Shown here one piece after another: positions 44,326 to 52,694 of a stretch of 64,000 bases of DNA. This stretch comes from Rhodospirillum rubrum ATCC 11170 (GTDB taxonomy: Bacteria > Pseudomonadota > Alphaproteobacteria > Rhodospirillales > Rhodospirillaceae), in NCBI RefSeq assembly GCF_000013085.1, contig NC_007643.1:915001-979000 (forward strand). Direction: 5' to 3'. Position 1 is the first letter of the stretch, and each line of letters opens with the position of its first letter. The translations under genes and the position numbers were made by a program. The notes beneath the pieces are model-generated. The model was not told the DNA's origin. It ran no database searches and saw nothing but the letters and a program-made list of their open reading frames with translations.

Positions 44326-45343
44326 CTAATCGGCGATGGCCTTTTTGAGAAGGCAGGTGGCGCATCGTTCCGACACGATTTTGAGGAGACGCGATTTTCG
44401 TTCCAAGCTGGCGCTCGTTTCATCCATCACGCTGTGATCTTCGCCCGAAGGTCCGGCAAGTCCCTCTTTCAACTCGCAGACCGAACATTGTTTCGATAAT
44501 ACCTTGGCCAAGCTGAGGAAGCGGCGAAAGGCGGGGTTGTCGTTCGTTGGCAGCCACACCGCGTGAAAGAACAGGCTTTCGCCGGTGATGGGTCGACATG
44601 CTACCCCCTGAATCGGGTGCGAGACTCTCGCCTCGCCAATCACGGTCACGTCGGAACCGTTGGCGATAACCCGCATCACCGTATCCCGGTAGACGGTTAG
44701 CAAGTCGGCTTTGAGCAGAAATCCGAATCCCACGAGGCGTTCGGTCAAGTAATCCAGGAGTTCGGGTCCCGGCGGCACCTCGCTGAAGATGAAATGGCGT
44801 TCCCGCAGATCGTCCCATGTGACGACATCGTGCCTCGTGAGAGGATCGTCCTGGGCCATCGCCGCAAAAAGGCGCTCTTCCCAAAGGCCCAAGGCGTCGC
44901 ATCCCTCCGCCTTTTCCGGATGGGGCAGAAAAGCCAGGTCAAGCCGGTGGTGTTGGAGGGCCGCTCTATGATCGGCCGCGCCGCCTTCGCTATAGAGGAT
45001 CCGCACACCGGGGTAGGCCGCACAGTAGATTTTTATCAGCATGGCCGGGAACGGAGCGGCCAGCGACGACAGAAGGCCGAGGCGGACGAACCCGTTCCGC
45101 CCTGTGCCCGCAATTCCGGCCTCGCAGATCGCATGCCTGACTTCCGTCATCGCTCGACGCGCCCGAACCAGGAACTGCTCGCCGGCGAAGGTGAGTGTCA
45201 CGCCATTGGGGCGGCGGAGGAACAGAGCGACGCCGATCTCATCCTCCAGATGCCCGATGCAGCGGCTGATCGTCGAAACCCGGATACCCATCGCCCCCGC
45301 CGCGCGCCGGAAGCTTCCGTGCTCGGCTACGGCAATTACACTG
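44326..45343 (-). pseudogene. LysR-family regulator, 5'-truncated at a junction with trbG
   Basis: The homologous reading begins abruptly at SVIAVAEHGSFRRAAGAMG and runs through RVSTISRCIGHLEDEIGV and the effector domain to CATCLLKKAIAD. LysR proteins normally have 8-12 more residues before this point, with a start codon. Here the sequence just upstream is trbG in another frame. The first ATG inside the frame (45291) would delete the start of the HTH, so DNA binding should be lost. I read this as a gene cut when the conjugative element or a deletion joined it. Confidence 0.72.
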
Positions 45344-45610
45344 CCAGGAGACGGAAGCCATGTAGGTCCTGGCTGTCGCGTGCAATTCCAGCAGATAGGT
45401 CCGCCGGTCGGTATTGATCACCACGTTGGTTTGCAGGCTGGGTCGGGTCGGCTTGACCAGGATGTGGATCCTCTTGGTGGCGCCGGTACCGCTCTCGGTA
45501 TCGCCGATGATCCAGCGCACGGTGTCCCCGGCGGCCACTGGACCGGAGCCGACCAGTTGTTCGCCCTCCTGCAGGGCGACATCGGTCACTTGTCCGGGAG
45601 CGGTGTAGAC
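45341..45610 (-). pseudogene. trbG: trbG (VirB9-like) internal fragment
   Basis: On the minus strand, VYTAPGQVTDVALQEGEQLV, then GSGPVAAGDTVRWIIGDTES and NTDRRTYLLELHATARTYMA are the middle of TrbG, a component of the outer-membrane-associated core of the mating channel. Both ends are missing: the right edge (about 45611-45615) joins the trbE fragment, the left (about 45340) joins the lysR fragment. It cannot make a functional protein. Confidence 0.8.
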
Positions 45611-46362
45611 TTGATGAGGTCGTCGAGAATGCCGGGATGGGTGGCGGTGGGGAACCCGACCACCGTCAGGGGGCGCAGATGGGCCTTGCCCAGCCGTGGC
45701 TCCAGTCCGCCGGTCAGCGGCTGATCGGCCAGCAGGGTGTCGAGAACCATCGGGATCTCGGGCACTCGGACCTTCTGCCGCTTGGTGGAAACGGTTGAAT
45801 GTAAATAGGTCAGGGTCTCGCCGTCGTCGAGCCACGCCACTTCGGGAACGAAGCCTTCGACCAAGTGCAAGATCCGGTCGGTGCGGTCGAGGAAGCCGCG
45901 CAGCAGTTCCCAGGGATCGACACCGGTCTTGGACTTTCCCTCGTAAAGCCATCCCTCGGCCCGACCGACCTTCTCGGCCGGTGGCAGCCACAAGATGGTC
46001 AGGAAAAAGCGGCTTTCGAAATGAATGCCGGCCTGCTCGAAGCCGTCCTGGCGTTCGAGATCGACCAAGGCGGAGGCCGGGTCCGGGAATGCGCTCTCCG
46101 GGTAATCGGTGGCTGGCAGACGGTCGGCCTCGACGAACAGCGCCCAGCCGGAGCCCAGGCGGCGTAGCGCGTTGTTGACCCGGGCGGTGACGCCGACCAA
46201 CTCGGCGGGGGTGGCGGACTCAAGATCCGGCCCGCGGAACCGCGCCGAGCGTTGGAAACTGCCGTCCTTGTTGAGGACGACACCCGGCGCCACCAAGGCC
46301 GCCCAGGGCAGGAAATCGGCGAGGCCAGCCGGATGGCCGCGGTATTCGGCGAGGTTTAGCAT
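45586..46362 (-). pseudogene. trbE: trbE, 3'-truncated mating ATPase
   Basis: The frame begins MLNLAEYRGHPAGLADFLPW, the usual TrbE start, and continues to VVGFPTATHPGILDDL, where the sequence switches to trbG DNA in another frame and stops after IKSTPLPDK. Only about 250 of some 800 residues remain, and all of the P-loop ATPase domain is gone. Missing behind it are trbJ, trbL, trbF and the start of trbG, so a single deletion likely removed several kilobases. Conjugation by this element alone should be impossible. Confidence 0.82.
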
Positions 46363-46365
46363 CGG

Positions 46366-46638
46366 TTACGCTCGCAAATAGGCGGGGTAACGGAGATGCC
46401 TGCGGATCACCTCGACGAACTGGGCGTCGTGCTTGGCGGCCCAGACGGCGGCGCCATGGCCGAGCAGCCAAAGAACCAATCCGGGAATCCATAGCCGCAG
46501 ACCCAGCGCGATGGCGGCGGCCAGGGTGGCGTTGGCGATGGCCAGGGTGCGTGGCGCCCCGCCCAACAAGATCGGCTCGGTCAGCGCCCGGTGGACCGGA
46601 ACGCTGAAGCCGTCGATGGGGTCGGTGCCCGCCATCAC
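46366..46638 (-). CDS. trbD: conjugal transfer protein TrbD
   Basis: A 90-residue VirB3-like membrane protein. GFSVPVHRALTEPILLGGAP is the TrbD signature, followed by two helices (ANATLAAAIALGLRLWIPGL and VLWLLGHGAAVW). It overlaps trbC by four bases and is followed directly by the trbE fragment. Confidence 0.88.
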   Translation of the reverse strand: MMAGTDPIDGFSVPVHRALTEPILLGGAPRTLAIANATLAAAIALGLRLWIPGLVLWLLGHGAAVWAAKHDAQFVEVIRRHLRYPAYLRA

Positions 46639-46967
46639 ACCAGCGCTCCGCCGGAAAACGAGAAGAACGACAGGAAAAACGAGCTGGCGGCGAAGGCGAT
46701 CGACAGGCCGAAGACGATCTGTATCAGCCGGCGGAATCCGCCCGAGGTCTCACCGAACGCCAGCGTCAGGCCGGTCACGGTGATGATGATCACCGAGATG
46801 ATCTTGGCCACCGGCCCTTGGACGGAGTCGAGGATCTGCTCCAGCGGCGTCTCCCAGGGCATCGACGAGCCGGAGGCATAAGCGGCTGGAGCCAGGGCCA
46901 GGGTCATGACGGTGATAGAGCCGACTGTCGCCAGATGACGGCGCGTGCGAAGAGCAAATCGGGTCAT
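46635..46967 (-). CDS. trbC: conjugal transfer pilin TrbC
   Basis: A 110-residue VirB2-like prepilin with a long signal region ending near APAAYASGSSMPWETPLE, then two hydrophobic helices (VAKIISVIIITVTGLTLAFG and LIQIVFGLSIAFAASSFFLS). It overlaps trbB by ATGA. Confidence 0.87.
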   Translation of the reverse strand: MTRFALRTRRHLATVGSITVMTLALAPAAYASGSSMPWETPLEQILDSVQGPVAKIISVIIITVTGLTLAFGETSGGFRRLIQIVFGLSIAFAASSFFLSFFSFSGGALV

Positions 46968-47944
46968 GGGGCTTCTCCGGGCAACGTGGCGGCGATAACG
47001 CGGTAATCACCGCTGGCGGGCTCAAGGCCGGCGATTTCGGCCAGTTCGATAAGGCGGCGCTGTCGCCCCCGTCCGGCCAACACGGCGACGACGGTGATGG
47101 TCTCGGCGATCAGGGCTTTGGGCACGGTGATCACCGCCTCCTGGATGAGTTGTTCGAGGCGGCGCAGCGCGCCGAGCGCGGTGCCGGCATGGATGGTGCC
47201 GATGCCGCCGGGATGGCCGGTGCCCCAGGCCTTGAGCAGATCGAGGGCCTCGGCGCCGCGTACCTCGCCAATGGGGATGCGGTCGGGACGCAGACGAAGG
47301 GAGGAGCGGACGAGATCGGAAAGCGAGGCGATCCCTTCCTTGGTGCGCAATGCCACCAAGTTTTGGGTCCGACATTGCAGTTCGCGGGTGTCCTCGATCA
47401 ACACTACGCGGTCGGTGGTCTTGGCGACCTCGGTGAGCAGGGCGTTGGTCAGCGTGGTCTTGCCGGTCGAGGTGCCGCCGGCCACCAGGATATTGCGGCG
47501 GGTGGCCACGGCGTGGCGCAACACAGCCGCCTGCTCCGCCGTCATGATGCCGGCGACGACGTAGTCGTCGAAGGTGAACACCGCCACCGCCGGTTTGCGG
47601 ATGGCGAAAGCCGGGGCCGCCACGACGGGCGGAAGCAGGCCCTCGAAGCGCTCGCCGGTCTCGGGGAGTTCGGTGGAAACGCGAGGGCTGTTGGCGTGAA
47701 CTTCGGCGCCGACATGATGCGCCACCAGCCGAACGATCCGTTCGCCATCGGCCGGCGACAGGGTGGCGCCGCTATCCGCGAGCCCGCCCGACAGCCGATC
47801 CACCCACAGTCGGCCATCGGGGTTGAGCATCACCTCGACGATGGTGGGGTCTTCCAGGAAGGCGGCAATGGCCGGCCCCAGCGCCGTGCGCAGCATGCGC
47901 GCGCTGCGAACAAAGGCTTCGGACCGGGTGGCGGCAACGGTCAT
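46964..47944 (-). CDS. trbB: conjugal transfer ATPase TrbB
   Basis: A 326-residue VirB11-type secretion ATPase: Walker [10 protein letters not shown], Asp box [11 protein letters not shown], and the His box [12 protein letters not shown]. It powers pilus assembly at the inner membrane. It is intact, the first of trbBCDE here. In related elements it follows the copG-like gene directly; here a conflict system lies between. Confidence 0.92.
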   Translation of the reverse strand: MTVAATRSEAFVRSARMLRTALGPAIAAFLEDPTIVEVMLNPDGRLWVDRLSGGLADSGATLSPADGERIVRLVAHHVGAEVHANSPRVSTELPETGERFEGLLPPVVAAPAFAIRKPAVAVFTFDDYVVAGIMTAEQAAVLRHAVATRRNILVAGGTSTGKTTLTNALLTEVAKTTDRVVLIEDTRELQCRTQNLVALRTKEGIASLSDLVRSSLRLRPDRIPIGEVRGAEALDLLKAWGTGHPGGIGTIHAGTALGALRRLEQLIQEAVITVPKALIAETITVVAVLAGRGRQRRLIELAEIAGLEPASGDYRVIAATLPGEAP

Positions 47945-48404
47945 AATGATCCCCGTTCAGGGCCGATCCCTTCCTTCGGGACCGGCAACGAGGATCATTA
48001 GAAGAAGCAGAAATTATCCCGCCGCAACAAGGTCATGGGCGTAGTAGGGTCATGGCGCGCAAGGACAGGGGATCGGCGGACTCGATGAACCCAGCACGGT
48101 CATACCCGCCTGCCTCGGGCCGGCGGGGGTGCTTGCGTCGAGGTCTTTCTATGGCAAAATTGGGCCGGGAGCGGACGGGCGGTTTTTGGGAGAAAAGGCC
48201 GGGTAGAGCGGACTTTAAAATTAAGTGCAGTATCGCCGTAACCCCAAGAACATCCAGTTGACGTGGCGACTACAAGCTGCCTTCGCCAAGCTTCAAAGGC
48301 GTCTCTGGCAAGTGGAAAATGACCGCCATATGCGCCACCTTGATCGTTGCGAGCTGGTAAAGCATCTGGCAAACTCCACCAGAAGTCGAACTTGGGTGGA
48401 ACGC
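47945..48404. other. gene-free spacer at the cargo edge
   Basis: About 460 bases between the divergent trbB and the small membrane gene. No protein with a start, ribosome site and homology was found; short frames here look random. It probably holds the promoter of the cargo genes and of trbB. Confidence 0.4.
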
Positions 48405-48575
48405 ATGGAATTCGATCTTTGGAATTTTCTAGGGGGCTTGCTCACGGGTGCGCTTGGCGGAGCTCTGGTAACCCTCCAGCTCACCAAAAACGTGCGAGCT
48501 GATCGCAACGGCACTGCGACAGATCAATCTGGTGCACGGGCCGGCGGAGACATCGTAGGCCGGGATAAGCGCTAG
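48405..48575 (+). CDS. small membrane protein of the ABC-3C locus with AGGDIVGRD motif
   Basis: A 56-residue protein: one transmembrane helix (WNFLGGLLTGALGGALVTLQ) and a polar tail ending QSGARAGGDIVGRDKR (41-56). The same motif, NQQGAQAGGNIAGRD, stands at the start of the next protein. ATG 48405 follows GGTGGA; the longer frame upstream has no such support. It probably belongs to the conflict system and may bring it to the membrane. No function is known to me. Confidence 0.6.
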   Translation: MEFDLWNFLGGLLTGALGGALVTLQLTKNVRADRNGTATDQSGARAGGDIVGRDKR

Positions 48576-48600
48576 CTTACAAACGGCATTACGCACACGC

Positions 48601-49182
48601 ATGAACATCGCAACCCAAGAAGCCACGATATCCAACCAGCAAGGCGCCCAAGCAGGGGGCAACATTGCTGGACGCGATTACAACCACTTCGAGGCGAGAA
48701 AGAGTGTTGTCGAAAAGCTGCTTCTCAAGCTTAAGCAGCAATATGAGTGCAATGAGCAGACCCAAATCACGATTGACGAACTGGCTCGATACCATACTCG
48801 CCGCACCACAGATGGAATCAATGGACTTGAGGCTAAACTAAGGGCAAGTGGGCGCCTGGATTATTATGATGATGCCATCGAGAAGAAGGAGATGTTCGCC
48901 AAGCTCCTAGAGCGATGGTCTCTGTATTCATCTGCTCAGCAGATATTTGTTCACATCCTCGCCCGCGCCGAGAACGAATTCACTCAAGTGATTTACCGGC
49001 AAATACCCCAGAGGACTCCTGAGGAAATCAACGCGCTCGTGATCGACCGAATTGTAAACCCAATCGTTGATGAGTGCGGCGGAGAACTGATCTCGGTAAA
49101 CCACAATATCGTTCAAGGAATGGTTTACTGGCTTGCTGAGCAATGCTTTATCAAGTGGCACCATCCTACGGTGGCGCCATGA
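48601..49182 (+). CDS. ABC-three-component system protein, first component
   Basis: A 193-residue protein. The motif NQQGAQAGGNIAGRD lies at residues 12-26, and a mostly helical domain follows (LLLKLKQQYECNEQTQITID, DELARYHTRRTTDGINGLEA). This resembles the accessory components found beside SMC-like ATPases in ABC-3C conflict systems. It overlaps the next gene by ATGA. The ribosome site is weak. The biochemical activity is unknown. Confidence 0.65.
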   Translation: MNIATQEATISNQQGAQAGGNIAGRDYNHFEARKSVVEKLLLKLKQQYECNEQTQITIDELARYHTRRTTDGINGLEAKLRASGRLDYYDDAIEKKEMFAKLLERWSLYSSAQQIFVHILARAENEFTQVIYRQIPQRTPEEINALVIDRIVNPIVDECGGELISVNHNIVQGMVYWLAEQCFIKWHHPTVAP

Positions 49183-49700
49183 CGCAGCTTACCTATAACG
49201 AGGCATTTGATCCTTATCATGCCGCCTTCCGATTCCTGAGGTTGCGCCTAGCGTGTGATATCAGCGGAAGGTTGCCGTTTGACACTTTGCGCATACTGGA
49301 TTTTTACCTCATTTTCCCATTTCGACTCCAAGCAATGAAGTTTTTCTCGGACGATGTGGGCTGGAGAAAGGTAAGCAAATCTTACGAAAGCCAAGCGCCG
49401 TACGGCACAATGCCAGATGATAGCGCCCTCTTTGCTCGAATGGAGCCTTTTCAGAGAGCCGCAGTAACTAGCCTCGTGCGCAGCGGGCACGTTGCTTCGT
49501 CTGCCTGGCAGTTCAATGAAATTCAGTTCACGGCGGAAATGCTTCCGGAGAGGGTGATTGCGCGCTGTTCCGAACTCAACAACGGTATGAAGGATATTGT
49601 AGAAATCCTGTGTCAGATTAAGGCCCGTTACCCCCTCGGGGGGCGCGATGGACTGAAGGATCGAACAGGGCTCTTGGAGTATCGATATGATTCGATATAA
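49179..49700 (+). CDS. ABC-three-component system middle component
   Basis: A 173-residue protein starting MTQLTYNEAFDPYHAAFRFL, with LPFDTLRILDFYLIFPFRLQ typical of ABC-3C middle components. It was started at 49179, where ATG overlaps the previous stop, and not at the upstream ATG 49143. It overlaps the ATPase gene by 14 bases. It is expected to bind the ATPase as an adaptor. Confidence 0.7.
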   Translation: MTQLTYNEAFDPYHAAFRFLRLRLACDISGRLPFDTLRILDFYLIFPFRLQAMKFFSDDVGWRKVSKSYESQAPYGTMPDDSALFARMEPFQRAAVTSLVRSGHVASSAWQFNEIQFTAEMLPERVIARCSELNNGMKDIVEILCQIKARYPLGGRDGLKDRTGLLEYRYDSI

Positions 49701-51627
49701 CCCCTGTCTTATCGTTAAACGCCTCGTCGTGAAGCGAGGAACTTCAGTCTTATATGATGAGGCGTTTCATACGGGCGTGAACGTGATCCGGGGCGATAAT
49801 TCCTCGGGCAAATCTACAATCATGAACTTCATTTTCTTCGGGCTGGGTGGCGATCTGGAGCGCTCAGCCTGGAGTGAGCACGCTCTACTGAGTGAGCATG
49901 TATGGCTGGAGGCGGAGTTTAACGGCAATCCGGCGGTTCTTCGTCGCCAAATCGATGTCTCATCACAGTCGGCAATGGAAATTTTTGGCGGCCGCTACGA
50001 GGATGCCGTTCTGGCCCCGATTGAGGCTTGGTGCCGTTACCCGTATGCTCGCTCAAAGAATCAGGAGAGTTTCTCCCAAGCAATTTTTAGACTTCTTGAG
50101 ATGCCGGACGTTGCCGTGGAAGGTACATCCAGCATCACTATCCACCAAATTCTCCGGCTTCTATATGCGGATCAGCTTTCTCCGACCGAAAGCCTTTTCC
50201 GATTTGAAGGTTACGACCCAGAGAACCTACGCGAGGCTGTTGGCAACCTTCTGTGTGGAGCGTTTGACACCGAAATTTATGAGCTACAGCAACTGAAGCG
50301 CGCTAAAGAGCGCGAATTCACTGAGGTTTCCGCCGAGTTGCGAAGCATTTTCAGGGTCATTGGCGGCGGCGATGAGAGCATGACCCTTGCATGGATCGAG
50401 CAGCGCCGAGAAAGTTTGATTAGCGAACGCGATAGCCTTTCATCTCAACTCACAGTCGCTGAGGAGGCATTTTACTCAAGCCAGTCATCCGACAAGATCA
50501 CGCTTCAGGCTCAAAAAGAACTTTATAAACAAGTGCAGAAGCTGCAGTCGGATATCCGCCAGAAGCAAGCCGAAGTGGACGCCGTCGAGTTCGAGATTGC
50601 TGACTCCGCGGCGTTTATCAAAACCTTGCACTCGAGGCTTGATGCGTTGCGCGATGCCAATCTTGCTGCTGAGGTGGTCGGCACAGTGCGGTTTGGAACC
50701 TGTCCCGCCTGCTATGCTGAGGTTGTTGAGCATGACCATACGGTTGATGCCTGCCACCTCTGTAAGGCGCCGCTGGACACGGAGCGCGCCCAAGATCGCG
50801 TAGTTGGCATCATCAATGAGCTGGCGATACAGATAAAACAGTCCGAGCGCTTGCAAGACATCCGTGAAGGGCGCCTCAAGGCGTTCCATGAACAACTGAA
50901 CATCCTACAAATAACGTGGCGGCAGAAGGCGAAAGAACTAGCCAATCTGACTTCTCGGCCAACATCAAAAGTCCGAGAAGAGATCGGGGAGCTGCAACGG
51001 AAGCTCGGATACGTCGATAAATCAATTGAAGATATCGAGTCACAAGTTAGGCTTGCGAACAAAATCGGTGATCTCACTGCCAAAAAGTCGCAGCTTGATC
51101 AAGACATCCAGGCGCTGGGCACTCGCATCAGCGGATTGCAACTCAGCCAGACGGACCGCCTCCGGACGGCAAAGTCCCGCATCGAAAGAAATATTATCGA
51201 GATATTACGAGGCGATTTGAAACGTCAGGACTCATTTGAGAATCCTGAACACGTGCATTTTTCGTTCGGAAAAAATACAATCACGGTAGATGATCACACC
51301 TATTTCTCGGCCAGCTCTCGCGTTGTTCTTAAGACTGCGTTTCTCGTCGGCTTTCTCAAGGCAGCCCTGTATGATCAGCCGTTTCGTCATCCAAGATTTC
51401 TTATGATTGACATAACAGAAGACAAAGGAATCGAGCAAGCGCGAAGCCATAACTTCCAGAAGCAAGTGATTGAGATTTCCGACCAGGCTCCAGCCGAACA
51501 CCAGATAATTCTCGCAACGGCCATGCCATGGCCAAGCATCAGAGCCGAGCTTTTCGTCGGGAAATATTCCACGCTGCAGCAAGGCACGCTGGCATTCCTT
51601 CCGCGCAAGACCGATGGCGTGGGATGA
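49687..51627 (+). CDS. SMC/Rad50-like ATPase of an ABC-three-component system
   Basis: A 646-residue ABC ATPase with a split head. Walker A GDNSSGKST is at 36-44. A coiled coil (about 200-500) carries two CxxC pairs (Cys339/Cys342 and Cys356/Cys359, in TCPACYAEV and ACHLCKAPL) like a zinc hook or ribbon. The Walker B-like FLMIDITED (Asp575) is near the end. Such ATPases act on nucleic acid or nucleoprotein. With the two partners before it, this is an ABC-3C system, a class predicted from genome context to act in conflict with phages or plasmids. Confidence 0.8.
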   Translation: MIRYNPCLIVKRLVVKRGTSVLYDEAFHTGVNVIRGDNSSGKSTIMNFIFFGLGGDLERSAWSEHALLSEHVWLEAEFNGNPAVLRRQIDVSSQSAMEIFGGRYEDAVLAPIEAWCRYPYARSKNQESFSQAIFRLLEMPDVAVEGTSSITIHQILRLLYADQLSPTESLFRFEGYDPENLREAVGNLLCGAFDTEIYELQQLKRAKEREFTEVSAELRSIFRVIGGGDESMTLAWIEQRRESLISERDSLSSQLTVAEEAFYSSQSSDKITLQAQKELYKQVQKLQSDIRQKQAEVDAVEFEIADSAAFIKTLHSRLDALRDANLAAEVVGTVRFGTCPACYAEVVEHDHTVDACHLCKAPLDTERAQDRVVGIINELAIQIKQSERLQDIREGRLKAFHEQLNILQITWRQKAKELANLTSRPTSKVREEIGELQRKLGYVDKSIEDIESQVRLANKIGDLTAKKSQLDQDIQALGTRISGLQLSQTDRLRTAKSRIERNIIEILRGDLKRQDSFENPEHVHFSFGKNTITVDDHTYFSASSRVVLKTAFLVGFLKAALYDQPFRHPRFLMIDITEDKGIEQARSHNFQKQVIEISDQAPAEHQIILATAMPWPSIRAELFVGKYSTLQQGTLAFLPRKTDGVG

Positions 51628-51642
51628 TCCGAGGAGACTTTG

Positions 51643-51933
51643 ATGGCGAAAGCGCAACCCATTGAGATTGCTGGTCACGAATTCGCTCGCAAGGCGGATG
51701 CGTTAGCTTTCATGAAGGTCATGCTCAATCGCTATCGCCCGGGTGACATAGTGAGTACCGTTGATGGGGCATTTCTCGTGGAAGCATTGAAACGTCATCC
51801 CGATGCCACTTCGAAAATTGGGCCGGGTGTACGTAACTTTGAAGTGCGGTCGGCCGACTATGGGACACAGTGCTTCTGGATATTGCGGACCGATGGCTCG
51901 GAAGAACGGTTCTCCTACAAAAAGTGTGTTTAA
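51643..51933 (+). CDS. DUF3223 (DCL-family) protein
   Basis: A 96-residue protein. The block HPDATSKIGPGVRNFEVRSA with AFLVEALKRH before it matches the DUF3223/DCL family, known from plant plastid rRNA-processing proteins and from many bacterial mobile regions. ATG 51643 follows GAGGAG. It lies 15 bases after the ATPase gene, so it is likely co-transcribed as the last cargo gene. A nucleic-acid-related role is a guess. Confidence 0.75.
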   Translation: MAKAQPIEIAGHEFARKADALAFMKVMLNRYRPGDIVSTVDGAFLVEALKRHPDATSKIGPGVRNFEVRSADYGTQCFWILRTDGSEERFSYKKCV

Positions 51934-51941
51934 CGGAACGG

Positions 51942-51959
51942 CCGGGCTGAGCCCGGTTT
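51942..51959 (+). terminator. terminator-like hairpin after the ABC-3C operon
   Basis: CCGGGC TGA GCCCGG followed by TTT, eight bases after the DUF3223 stop. A second small stem (GCTGGC / GCCAGC) follows at about 51962-51980. The T tract is short. Confidence 0.5.
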
Positions 51960-52216
51960 GGGCTGGCTAAATTGGCCAGCTTCCAGCATCCCCTCCCAGC
52001 CTCGTGACAGTCGAACCGACTTGTTCACGAACAAACGGATGATTGTCGCGGCCAAAGGGGGCTCCGGTTCCGGAGACAATCCACTTAACTCCCCGACATC
52101 ACCAAGGTTCCCTCCAATCTCCTGACAAACACAGTTATTTCAGCACGACATCCGCTTATGAAAAACGGCGCCAACCCTCGGAACGACCGTTAAGAGGCGC
52201 TCAGCTGCCATTGGGC

Positions 52217-52687
52217 TCAGGCATCACCAAGATCGTCTGTGGGGGACATGCCGGCTCCGTCTTCGGAGTTTGGCTCTTGCGGTGCCGGGGTGATGTCGTC
52301 GGGGATCTCGCGCAGGAAGCTTTGGCCCTTCTGCAGGCGTCGCCCTAGGGTCTCGACGAAATTCTCGTAGCGTCTCCGTCCCTTGATCTGGGCGCTGGCC
52401 TGGGCGTCTTCGGGCAAGGGCGGGGTGATGGTCAGCCAGAAGCGGACGAACAGCGCCAGCGTCTCGGCGGTGATGCCGAGATCGCGCTCCAGCCGCTGAA
52501 CCTGCCGGGATAGGCGGTCGAGGCGGCGGGTGAAGGCCGCCTCCCGCCGGTCGGCGCCGTCGGGCGAAAGGAAGGAGGCGACGGCCGCCTCGACGATCGC
52601 CGAGCGGGAGAGCTTGCGGCGATCGGCCAATTCCCCGATCTCGCGCACCATCGCCGGCGGGAAATAGACGTTCATCCGGTCGCGCAT
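52217..52687 (-). CDS. CopG/ribbon-helix-helix-type conjugal transfer protein
   Basis: A 156-residue protein. The N-terminus MRDRMNVYFPPAMVREIGEL, then LSRSAIVEAAVASFLS, is a ribbon-helix-helix DNA-binding domain, followed by a helical region with LDRLSRQVQRLERDLGI. Such genes lie between traG and trbB in IncP/rhizobial-type conjugative elements and probably control transfer genes. It lies seven bases after traG with GAGG before the ATG. Confidence 0.82.
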   Translation of the reverse strand: MRDRMNVYFPPAMVREIGELADRRKLSRSAIVEAAVASFLSPDGADRREAAFTRRLDRLSRQVQRLERDLGITAETLALFVRFWLTITPPLPEDAQASAQIKGRRRYENFVETLGRRLQKGQSFLREIPDDITPAPQEPNSEDGAGMSPTDDLGDA

Positions 52688-52694
52688 GGGGGCC

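Noticed and set aside
48225-48404. N-terminal 60-codon extension of the small membrane protein
   Set aside because: No ribosome site or helix continuity; the ATG at 48405 has both a ribosome site and the membrane helix directly behind it.
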